A program made the position numbers and the translations under genes. This document shows, piece after piece, positions 42,067 through 49,663 of a stretch of DNA of 64,000 bases (positions within the stretch are counted from its first letter, which is position 1; each line of letters begins with the position of its first letter). The notes below the pieces were generated by a model. It worked only from the letters and a program-made list of their open reading frames with translations. It did no database searches and was not told where the DNA came from. Source of the stretch: Flavobacteriales bacterium (lineage in GTDB: Bacteria; Bacteroidota; Bacteroidia; Flavobacteriales_E; Vicingaceae); the NCBI GenBank assembly GCA_015075325.1, contig JABTUP010000017.1, positions 1-64,000 on the forward strand, given 5' to 3'.

Positions 42067-42598
42067 TTTTGTTTTTACGATTTACAGCAGCAATACATTG
42101 ATTAATATCTTCTTTTGAATATGTTTTTAATGTAAACTGTCTTTCAATTAATTTGTGTGTGAGATTAACCTCATAACTCGCTTTTACCAAGTGATTTAGA
42201 TACAGAATGGGTAATAACTCAAAAATAAAACGAGCAGATTTTACTTCGATTTGGTATGTCGATTCTATAAAGTCTTTTACAGGATTTAAACAAGATATTT
42301 CGTTAGAAACATGATGGTAATGCTTTACTAATTGCATCATCTTATCTTCCATTTTTTTAGATTGAGTAGCAACCAACTCAATAAAAACAAGTTCTACACC
42401 TCGCTTTTGTGCTGTTTTAAGTAAATCGATTCCTTTTTGCTGAAAACCTGGTCCGCTTGTAGATATTTCAAATAATAATCCATTGATAACCATGCCAATA
42501 TGCGGAGGTGTTTTACTCGCTCGATGAATAAAAATAAACACTCCTTTTTCAAGGTTTATGTTTTCAATTTGATGTGTTATAGGTATAGAGAATGACAT
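42050..42598 (-). CDS. hypothetical protein, possibly permuted NlpC/P60-like
   Basis: A 182-residue soluble protein without signal peptide. HIGMVINGLLFEIS resembles the His strand and ISCLNPVKDFIEST the later Cys helix of circularly permuted NlpC/P60 (papain-like) enzymes, but the match is loose. It lies between dapF and the GNAT gene on one strand and overlaps the latter by 17 bp. The cell-wall neighbours (dapF, mltG) would fit a wall peptidase. Function is not established. Confidence 0.5.
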   Translation of the reverse strand: MSFSIPITHQIENINLEKGVFIFIHRASKTPPHIGMVINGLLFEISTSGPGFQQKGIDLLKTAQKRGVELVFIELVATQSKKMEDKMMQLVKHYHHVSNEISCLNPVKDFIESTYQIEVKSARFIFELLPILYLNHLVKASYEVNLTHKLIERQFTLKTYSKEDINQCIAAVNRKNKSEISI

Positions 42599-42610
42599 TA
42601 TAGTAGAAAG

Positions 42611-42664
42611 TTCATAAAGTTTATAAAGTTCATAAAGTTCATAAAGTTCATAAAGTTCATAAAG
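42611..42664. repeat. nonamer tandem array TTCATAAAG
   Basis: Six 9-bp units: TTCATAAAG, TTTATAAAG, then four identical TTCATAAAG. It sits 13 bp before the start of the minus-strand gene at 42050-42598. Related ACTTTATAA/ACTTTCAAC strings occur before 45030 and 52506. Confidence 0.85.
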
Positions 42665-42729
42665 TTTGTTAGGTTGAAAGGTAGTTTACGAATTTAGTTT
42701 CATTTTCAAATTAGTTCATTTTCAAATTT

Positions 42730-43503
42730 TCAAATCAATACTTCTCCTTTAAAAACCTGAACCGCGGGACCTATTAACCAAATATCGCTAAATTTTCCCA
42801 TCTCATCACGTTTAAACGCTACTTGCAACTTACCTCCTCGCGATTTAACAACAATTTTTCCATCGGATTTGTTGAATTTATCAGCCCAACTCAAAGCAGC
42901 AGCAGTAACGCCAGTTCCACACGATAGTGTTTCATCCTCCACCCCTCTTTCGTAAGTTCTGATTTCTAATCCATCGTTTTTATAACAAACAAAATTTACG
43001 TTTGTTCCTTCTGCTTCAAATCTGTTGTTATAACGCACTTTTCTGCCAATTTCAACAACATTTACTTCCTCAACATCTCTTACATTTAAAATATAATGGG
43101 GCGAACCAGTATTGATAAAATAATAATCGTTGCCTTTTTCAATACCTTCAACATTATGCATTTTTAAACTAACTTCACCTTGTTCGTTTATCCAAGCTTC
43201 GTGTTCGCCGTCGGTTGATAAAAATAATGCTTTCGATTGAATAATACCCAAATATTTTGCAAAAGAAACCGCACATCTGCTACCGTTTCCACAAAAACTT
43301 TGCGAGCCATCGGCATTAAAATAAATCATGTTAAAATCCAATCCCTCTATATTTTCAATAAGAATCAAACCATCTGCACCAATTCCAAAACGTCTGTCGC
43401 ACAACTGCTGAATCACTTCAATATTCGATTTATCAAATACGTTGTTGCGATTGTCAATCATCACAAAATCGTTTCCTGTTCCTTGGTATTTGTAAAAGTT
43501 CAT
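42730..43503 (-). CDS. dapF: diaminopimelate epimerase
   Basis: A 257-residue enzyme: FYKYQGTGNDFVMIDNR at the N-terminus, first catalytic Cys in FCGNGSRCA, second in ETLSCGTGVTAAAL, and the IRTYERGVEDETL stretch. It interconverts LL- and meso-diaminopimelate for lysine and peptidoglycan synthesis. It probably leads the downstream minus-strand group (42598, 42066, mltG, cdd). A heptamer array begins 9 bp upstream of its ATG. Confidence 0.96.
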   Translation of the reverse strand: MNFYKYQGTGNDFVMIDNRNNVFDKSNIEVIQQLCDRRFGIGADGLILIENIEGLDFNMIYFNADGSQSFCGNGSRCAVSFAKYLGIIQSKALFLSTDGEHEAWINEQGEVSLKMHNVEGIEKGNDYYFINTGSPHYILNVRDVEEVNVVEIGRKVRYNNRFEAEGTNVNFVCYKNDGLEIRTYERGVEDETLSCGTGVTAAALSWADKFNKSDGKIVVKSRGGKLQVAFKRDEMGKFSDIWLIGPAVQVFKGEVLI

Positions 43504-43511
43504 AATTTTTG

Positions 43512-43578
43512 TTTTCGGTTCACTGTTTCCGGTTCACTGTTTTAGTCATCAGAGAACTGAAAACAGACAACAGTGAAC
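43512..43578. repeat. inverted heptamer array in dapF/arfB gap
   Basis: Units TTTTCGG, TTCACTG, TTTCCGG, TTCACTG, TTTTAGT, CATCAGA, GAACTGA, AAACAGA, CAACAGT run from 43512 in 7-nt register and reverse orientation half-way. GTTCACTGTT (43532-43541) is the exact reverse complement of AACAGTGAAC (43569-43578). The array fills the gene gap. Confidence 0.75.
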
Positions 43579-43592
43579 AATCTTTTCCAAAA

Positions 43593-43994
43593 TTAATCCA
43601 ATTTAAACCTTCTGGAATCTTTTTTTTCTGAAAGTTTCTTTTTCGAATCTAAACGTTTTTTTATCGAGCTTTTAGTTGGTTTACTTGGTTTTCGTTTTTT
43701 TACTGGTATTAATGCTGTATGTATTAATTCCAAAAACCGTTTAAAAACGAGTTCTTTATTTTTTAATTGACTTCTGGTTTCATCACATTGCAAATGAAGC
43801 AATCCTTCGTTATCAATTCTATTGGAAAGTTTATTTTGTATTGCTATTTTCTGTTCGTCGGTAAATTGAGATGAGCTTTCTACATCAAAAATCAGCTCAA
43901 CTTTTGAGGAAACTTTATTTACATGTTGTCCACCAGCACCTCCACTTCGGCTGTTTTTAAATGTAACTTCTTGATATAGTTGTTGTTTATCCAT
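43593..43994 (-). CDS. arfB: alternative ribosome-rescue factor / peptidyl-tRNA hydrolase ArfB
   Basis: A 133-residue release-factor-like protein from ATG 43994. The catalytic GGQ lies in SGGAGGQHVNKVSSKVEL (about residues 17-34), and the basic C-terminal tail (KKRKPSKPTKSSIKKRLDSKKK) is the part that enters the empty mRNA channel. It releases peptides from ribosomes stalled without a stop codon. Size and tail distinguish it from RF1/RF2. Confidence 0.93.
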   Translation of the reverse strand: MDKQQLYQEVTFKNSRSGGAGGQHVNKVSSKVELIFDVESSSQFTDEQKIAIQNKLSNRIDNEGLLHLQCDETRSQLKNKELVFKRFLELIHTALIPVKKRKPSKPTKSSIKKRLDSKKKLSEKKDSRRFKLD

Positions 43995-44073
43995 CAAGCA
44001 AAGTTAATCAAACCGTTTAACTACAACATTTACCATTGGTGTAACTTTTAAACTTTCTCACTCGTCAGTACAC

Positions 44074-44081
44074 TATATTTG
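44074..44081 (+). promoter_or_regulatory. -7 box for the ABC/M1 operon
   Basis: TATATTTG matches TAnnTTTG, 27 bp before the ATPase ATG. No clear -33 TTTG is at the standard distance. Confidence 0.45.
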
Positions 44082-44108
44082 ATAAAAATAACTGAATAAT
44101 AGTATTTT

Positions 44109-44978
44109 ATGGCAACTTTAAAAATAGAAAATTTAACTAAAGTTTACCCAAACGGAGTAAAAGCATTAGATAATGTGAGTATTGAAATTTCAAACGGAAT
44201 GTTTGGCTTGCTTGGTCCAAATGGAGCAGGAAAATCATCGTTAATGAGAACTTTGGCAACTTTGCAAGAAGCCGATAGTGGAACAGCATTTTTAAATGAT
44301 ATTGATATCCTTAACAATCCGCTGGAACTCAGAAAAGTATTGGGTTATTTACCTCAGGAATTTGGTGTTTATCCAAAAATTACTGCCGAACAACTGCTCG
44401 ACCACATTGCTATTTTAAAAGGAATTACCAACAGTAAAGAAAGAAAAGAGTTGGTTAATTATTTATTACAAAAAGTGAACTTGTACGAACAACGAGGCAA
44501 GTCAGTAAAAGGATTTTCGGGAGGAATGAAACAGCGAGTGGGTATTGCTCAGGCATTAATTGGAAGTCCGCAATTGATTATTGTTGATGAACCAACTGCA
44601 GGATTAGACCCAGGCGAACGAAATCGTTTTCATAATTTATTGGCAGATGTTGGGCAAGAAGTGGTAATTATATTATCTACTCATATTGTTGATGATGTTC
44701 GCGAGTTATGTTCTAACATGGCAATAATGAACAAAGGACAAATTGTTTATAACGGAACACCTAGCAATGTGCTACAAGAACTAAAAGGTAAAGTTTGGCA
44801 AAAATCAATTGCTAGAAACCAAGTGGAAGAATACCAGAAAAATTACCAAGTTATTTCAGATAAAATGGTTGCTGGAAACCCATTAATCCACGTACTTTCG
44901 GAAAGCAACCCAGGTAATGGATTTGAACAAGTTGAACCAAATTTAGAAGATGTTTTCTTCACCAAAATCAATAACTAA
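44109..44978 (+). CDS. ABC transporter ATP-binding protein
   Basis: A 289-residue ATPase: Walker A GLLGPNGAGKSSLM, Q-loop YLPQEFGVYPKITAEQ, signature FSGGMKQRVGIAQAL, Walker B LIIVDEPTAGLDP, and the switch His in STHIVDD. The C-terminal 60 residues form an extra domain ending in LEDVFFTKI. It powers the membrane protein encoded 51 bp downstream (permease fused to an M1 peptidase), forming an ABC-2-type exporter or protease-linked transporter. Confidence 0.93.
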   Translation: MATLKIENLTKVYPNGVKALDNVSIEISNGMFGLLGPNGAGKSSLMRTLATLQEADSGTAFLNDIDILNNPLELRKVLGYLPQEFGVYPKITAEQLLDHIAILKGITNSKERKELVNYLLQKVNLYEQRGKSVKGFSGGMKQRVGIAQALIGSPQLIIVDEPTAGLDPGERNRFHNLLADVGQEVVIILSTHIVDDVRELCSNMAIMNKGQIVYNGTPSNVLQELKGKVWQKSIARNQVEEYQKNYQVISDKMVAGNPLIHVLSESNPGNGFEQVEPNLEDVFFTKINN

Positions 44979-45029
44979 TCTAAACACACCTTTCAACTTT
45001 TTACTTTACAAACTTTAAAACTTAGAAAA

Positions 45030-48000
45030 ATGTTTAAAGAGTTTTTTATAAAAGAAATCACTACTGCGTTAAAACGCCCAATGATTTATATTTTTTTACT
45101 GATAATAACTTTAATGGTTTTTGGAGCTGTAGTTAGCGACAATATCGTTATTGGAGGAACAATTGGAAACGTGTATAAAAACGCACCGCATGTTATAACA
45201 AACTATGCGGCAATACTTTCCATTTTTGGGTTAATGATTGCTACTGCTTTTTTTAATAATGCTGCTTTACGCGATTACGAAAACGAGTTTAATGAAATAT
45301 TGTTTTCAACTCCAATCAAAAAATCGGTGTATTTCTTTGGTCGTTTTTTTGGTGCGTTGGTTTTATCTACCATTCCGCTATTAGGTGTTTTTATCGGTTT
45401 TTGGTTAGGTTCCATTATTGGTCCTGCTGCTGGCTGGTTAGATGCCGAACGAATAGGTCCATTTTATGCAGCATCATTCATTAACAACTATTTGCTTTTT
45501 ATTTTACCCAATATGTTTTTTGCTGGAGCTATTATTTTTGCAATGGCAAACAAATGGAAAAGTACGGTTATTTCCTTTGTAGGAACACTAATTATTATTA
45601 TTGGATATATTGTTTCAGGTACACTTCTTTCCGACATCGAAAACGAAGTAATTGGAGCTTTAACCGATACATTTGGGATTAGAGCTTATAGCATCGATTC
45701 AAAATATTTTACTCCGATAGAAAAAAATACAATTTCGGTTGGTTTTAACGGATTATTGCTTTATAATCGACTCATTTGGTCGGCTATAGGAATACTTATT
45801 TTGTTGGTTTCTTATTTTGCTTTTTCGTTTAAAGAAAAACAGAAAAAAGCCAAAGCCGAAAAAATTCAACCTAAAACCTTTACACAATTTTCATTACCAA
45901 CAGTTTCTTTTAGCTTTAATACTTCAAGTCAGTTTACTTTCTTTTTTAGCTTCCTTAAAATAAACCTATTAAGTATTTTAAAAAGTACCACTTTTAAAAT
46001 ATTGTTTGTATTCAGTGCAATTATTTTAATTGCCAATCTTCAGGGTGGTTTTGAGTATTTCGGGTTGCAATCTTACCCCATAACTTACAATATGATAGAC
46101 GTTATTAGTGGTGTTTCAGCCATTTTTGTCATCATAATATTAGTGTTTTTTAGTGGTGAACTTATTTGGAGAGATAGAGCCAGCCACATTAATGAAGTAA
46201 TTGATGCCACGCCACATTTTTCAATGACTTCTTTATTATCAAAAGTTGTTTCATTGGTGGTTGTTACCTCTCTCATTAATTTATTTTTAATCATTATTTC
46301 CATTTTTTACCAATTGTTTAGCGGCTATACCAATCTTGAAATTGGCTTATACACGATGGATTTTATTTACAATTCACTTCCAAAATACATTACATGGTCG
46401 TTGATTTTAATTTTTATACAAGTTGCTATTAACAATAAGTATTTGGGCTACTTTATTTCCATCATTTTCTTGTTCTTATTAGACATTGTATTTTTAATGC
46501 TCGAAATTGAAACCAACATGATTAAAGTTGGTGCAACACCAAGCATGACCTATTCTGACATGAACGAGTTTGGACCCGCATTAACTGGTGTTTTATGGTT
46601 TCATGCTTATTGGTTTTTGTTTGGGTTACTATTCTTGTTTTTAGCAGGCTTGTTTTGGATTAGAGGTGTTGCCGGAGATTTTAAAAATCGATTACAATCA
46701 GCCAAAAAACATCTATCGGCAAAATACATTGCTATGATTTCAGTTGTATTTATTGCGTGGCTTGGAGTAGGAAGCGTTGTTTATTACAACACTCAAATTT
46801 TAAACAAATACAAAACAAGTAAAGAACTTGAAAAACTTCAAGCAGATTACGAAAAAACATATAAGAAATACGAAAACATTACCTTACCAAAAATTACTGA
46901 TGCAACTTACATTATTGATATTTATCCTGAATCAAGAGATGTTAAAGCGTATATAGGCATTCGGTTAAAAAACAAATCGACTGAACCCATAGATAGTTTA
47001 CACTTTACAATTGATAGAAAATGGAATCAGAAAATACACATTAAAAATGCAGAGTTGGTATTGAACGACGAAAAGTTCGATTACCTCATTTACAAACTAA
47101 ATAAACCGTTAATGCCTAACGAAAATTTGAATTTAGTTGTTCAGTCGTCATACATAACCAATGGTTTTGAAAACGAAGTGAGTGATTTAATTATTGCTGA
47201 GAATGGAACATTTTTTAACAATTACAACATCTTACCAAACCTTGGCTACAGCGAAGGGATGGAGTTGAGCGACAAACATACCCGCAAAAAATATGATTTA
47301 GCTGAAAAAAAACGAATGCCCGAATTAGAAAACCCTTGTGGAAGTAACTGCATGAAAAACTATTTAACCAACGGAACAGCCGATTGGGTAAATGTAGAAA
47401 CTTTTATTTCAACCAGCGATAATCAACTGGCTATTGCTCCAGGTTCTTTATTGAAAGAATGGAAAGAAAATGGTAGAAATTACTATCACTACAAATCCGA
47501 CCACCCTTCGCAAAACTTTTATTCGTTTATGTCTGCCGAATACCAAGTGGCTCGTAAAAAATGGAATGGAATTGATATTGAAGTGTATTACGATAAAAAA
47601 CACCCTTACAACATCGATATGATGTTAGATGCTATTGAAAAATCGCTCGATTATTTTACTAAAAATTTTGGGCCATATTACCACAAACAAGCACGTATTA
47701 TTGAGTTTCCTCGATATTCGAGTTTTGCACAAGCTTTCCCAGGAACTATGCCTTATTCTGAATCGCTTGGGTTTATTACCAACTTAGAAGACGCTGAAAA
47801 AAACAATGTAATTGATGCTATTATTGCTCACGAAATGGGGCATCAATGGTGGGCTCACCAAGTAATTGGAGCAACCATGCAAGGTAGCACCATGTTAAGC
47901 GAAAGCTTTGCCGAATATTCATCGTTAATGGTAATGAAAAAATCTGTTAACGACCCAATAAAAATGAAGAACTTCTTAAAATACGACATGAGTAGGTATT

Positions 48001-48605
48001 TAAGAGGACGAAGTAGTGAGGTTGAAAAGGAATTACCATTGTACAAAGTAGAAAACCAAGGGCATATTCACTACGGAAAAGGAAGTATTATTATGTATGC
48101 CTTACAGGATTTTATTGGCGAACAAAAGGTAAATGCCGCTTTAAAAGGATTTTTGGAAGAATACCGCTACAAAGAACCTCCATACCCAACATCGTTAGAC
48201 TTTTTAAAACACCTCGAACCACAAGTGCCCGATTCGTTAAAATACCTAATTACCGATTGGTTTAAAGAAATTACGCTATATGATTTTAGATTAAAAGAGG
48301 CTAGCTACAAGAAACAAAACAATAAATATGAGGTTACTTTAAATGTTGATGCTTATAAATTAAAAGCAGACACTATTGGGAATGAAACCAAAGTAAAATT
48401 AAATGATTGGGTTGATATTGGTGTTTATGCCGATAAAGATGAGAAAAAACTGATTTACAAACAACGTGTTAAATTTGATAAAGAAAACTTGTCGTTTACT
48501 TTTAGCACCGATAGTTTGCCAGTAAAAGCAGCAATAGACCCACTTCAAATACTAATTGAAAGAGTGTATTCTGATAATACAAAGAGTTTAGAGGAGAAGA
48601 AATAA
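45030..48605 (+). CDS. ABC-2 permease fused to M1 family metallopeptidase
   Basis: A 1191-residue membrane protein. The first 590 residues hold about twelve membrane segments in two ABC-2-like blocks (start FFIKEITTALKRPMIYIFLL; second at FSFLKINLLSILKSTTFK). After a last helix near 570-590 the rest is an extracytoplasmic M1-type aminopeptidase: HEMGH at 934-938 and the zinc Glu in MLSESFAEYSS. The spacing is HExxH-x19-E rather than the x18 of textbook M1 enzymes, a one-residue insertion I also recall in this fusion family. It pairs with the upstream ATPase; substrate unknown. Confidence 0.92.
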   Translation: MFKEFFIKEITTALKRPMIYIFLLIITLMVFGAVVSDNIVIGGTIGNVYKNAPHVITNYAAILSIFGLMIATAFFNNAALRDYENEFNEILFSTPIKKSVYFFGRFFGALVLSTIPLLGVFIGFWLGSIIGPAAGWLDAERIGPFYAASFINNYLLFILPNMFFAGAIIFAMANKWKSTVISFVGTLIIIIGYIVSGTLLSDIENEVIGALTDTFGIRAYSIDSKYFTPIEKNTISVGFNGLLLYNRLIWSAIGILILLVSYFAFSFKEKQKKAKAEKIQPKTFTQFSLPTVSFSFNTSSQFTFFFSFLKINLLSILKSTTFKILFVFSAIILIANLQGGFEYFGLQSYPITYNMIDVISGVSAIFVIIILVFFSGELIWRDRASHINEVIDATPHFSMTSLLSKVVSLVVVTSLINLFLIIISIFYQLFSGYTNLEIGLYTMDFIYNSLPKYITWSLILIFIQVAINNKYLGYFISIIFLFLLDIVFLMLEIETNMIKVGATPSMTYSDMNEFGPALTGVLWFHAYWFLFGLLFLFLAGLFWIRGVAGDFKNRLQSAKKHLSAKYIAMISVVFIAWLGVGSVVYYNTQILNKYKTSKELEKLQADYEKTYKKYENITLPKITDATYIIDIYPESRDVKAYIGIRLKNKSTEPIDSLHFTIDRKWNQKIHIKNAELVLNDEKFDYLIYKLNKPLMPNENLNLVVQSSYITNGFENEVSDLIIAENGTFFNNYNILPNLGYSEGMELSDKHTRKKYDLAEKKRMPELENPCGSNCMKNYLTNGTADWVNVETFISTSDNQLAIAPGSLLKEWKENGRNYYHYKSDHPSQNFYSFMSAEYQVARKKWNGIDIEVYYDKKHPYNIDMMLDAIEKSLDYFTKNFGPYYHKQARIIEFPRYSSFAQAFPGTMPYSESLGFITNLEDAEKNNVIDAIIAHEMGHQWWAHQVIGATMQGSTMLSESFAEYSSLMVMKKSVNDPIKMKNFLKYDMSRYLRGRSSEVEKELPLYKVENQGHIHYGKGSIIMYALQDFIGEQKVNAALKGFLEEYRYKEPPYPTSLDFLKHLEPQVPDSLKYLITDWFKEITLYDFRLKEASYKKQNNKYEVTLNVDAYKLKADTIGNETKVKLNDWVDIGVYADKDEKKLIYKQRVKFDKENLSFTFSTDSLPVKAAIDPLQILIERVYSDNTKSLEEKK

Positions 48606-48626
48606 AGGTAGTTTTCTGGTTCGATT

Positions 48627-49520
48627 TTATTTTCGACTAGCATCAAACAAAATTGCTTTTTCTTCGCCAGTTAAGCTGTCGTAACCCGATTTGGAAATTT
48701 TATCTAAAATAGCATCAATTTTTTGCTGATTGGCTTTTTTCTGAGCGTTAAATTCGTGGTCGTTTTTCGATTTTGGCGATTTATACACCACTTTCATTTT
48801 TCGTTTAAATGAAAAAAGTTCTTTTAGTTTATCTAAAAATCGGCTAAACCCTAAGGTAAAATCGTTTCCTTTTTGCAATTGTTGTACATATAAAAAACCA
48901 AACAAAGCACCTCCCAAATGAGCAATATGACCGCCAGCATTGCCTTGAGGAATACTAACTAAATCAATAACCACATAAATTAGTGCAATGTATTTGAGTT
49001 TTACATTTCCGAAAAAAATGAGCTGAACAGTAAAATTTGGAACATAAGTAGCAGCAGCAATTAGCACAGCCATAACCGATGCCGATGCTCCTAAAGCATA
49101 AGCAACAGGCGTTATTTCGTTAAATACGGGCAACAAATTAAACAGCAAAATATACAATAAACCTCCCGATAAGCCACCCAAAAGATAGGTAACTACCAAC
49201 TTTTTTTGGTTTAAAAACTGCATAAATATTTGCCCACCAAAATACAACACCAACATGTTAAACAACAAATGAAACAACTCTTCGTGCAAAAACATATAGC
49301 TCAATATTGTCCATGGTTTGTAAAGCAAATTGCCTATGTCAGCTGGCAACGACAACCACGATATAATTTGTTGAAAATCTCCAACTGCACCAAAAAAATA
49401 CAACAACAAACGCACTATACTCAACACTAAAAATACTCCCACATTAACAAAAATGATTTTGATTAACGCCGAACCGTTTTTGTATTGGTTTTTTAAATCG
49501 TTTATAAATGGGTTTGACAT
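48627..49520 (-). CDS. rhomboid family intramembrane serine protease
   Basis: A 297-residue protein with six membrane segments. Catalytic Ser in ALGASASVMAV (GxSx), catalytic His in GGHIAHLGGALFGF, and the HELFHLLFNMLVLYFGG segment of TM2 with conserved HxxxN-type residues. A soluble basic tail of about 80 residues follows (KMKVVYKSPKSKNDHEF). It cuts membrane proteins within the bilayer. It converges with the ABC/M1 gene. Confidence 0.9.
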   Translation of the reverse strand: MSNPFINDLKNQYKNGSALIKIIFVNVGVFLVLSIVRLLLYFFGAVGDFQQIISWLSLPADIGNLLYKPWTILSYMFLHEELFHLLFNMLVLYFGGQIFMQFLNQKKLVVTYLLGGLSGGLLYILLFNLLPVFNEITPVAYALGASASVMAVLIAAATYVPNFTVQLIFFGNVKLKYIALIYVVIDLVSIPQGNAGGHIAHLGGALFGFLYVQQLQKGNDFTLGFSRFLDKLKELFSFKRKMKVVYKSPKSKNDHEFNAQKKANQQKIDAILDKISKSGYDSLTGEEKAILFDASRK

Positions 49521-49663
49521 GGTTTTTTATTTATTAAGCAAAATTAACCATTAAACTAAAATTTCGTACCGTTAACTAAACGAGCTAAACTTTATTTGCG
49601 TTGCTTTAAATTAATTACTACATTTAACTTGTTAATTTTCAGTTGCTCACTAAATTCTAGATT

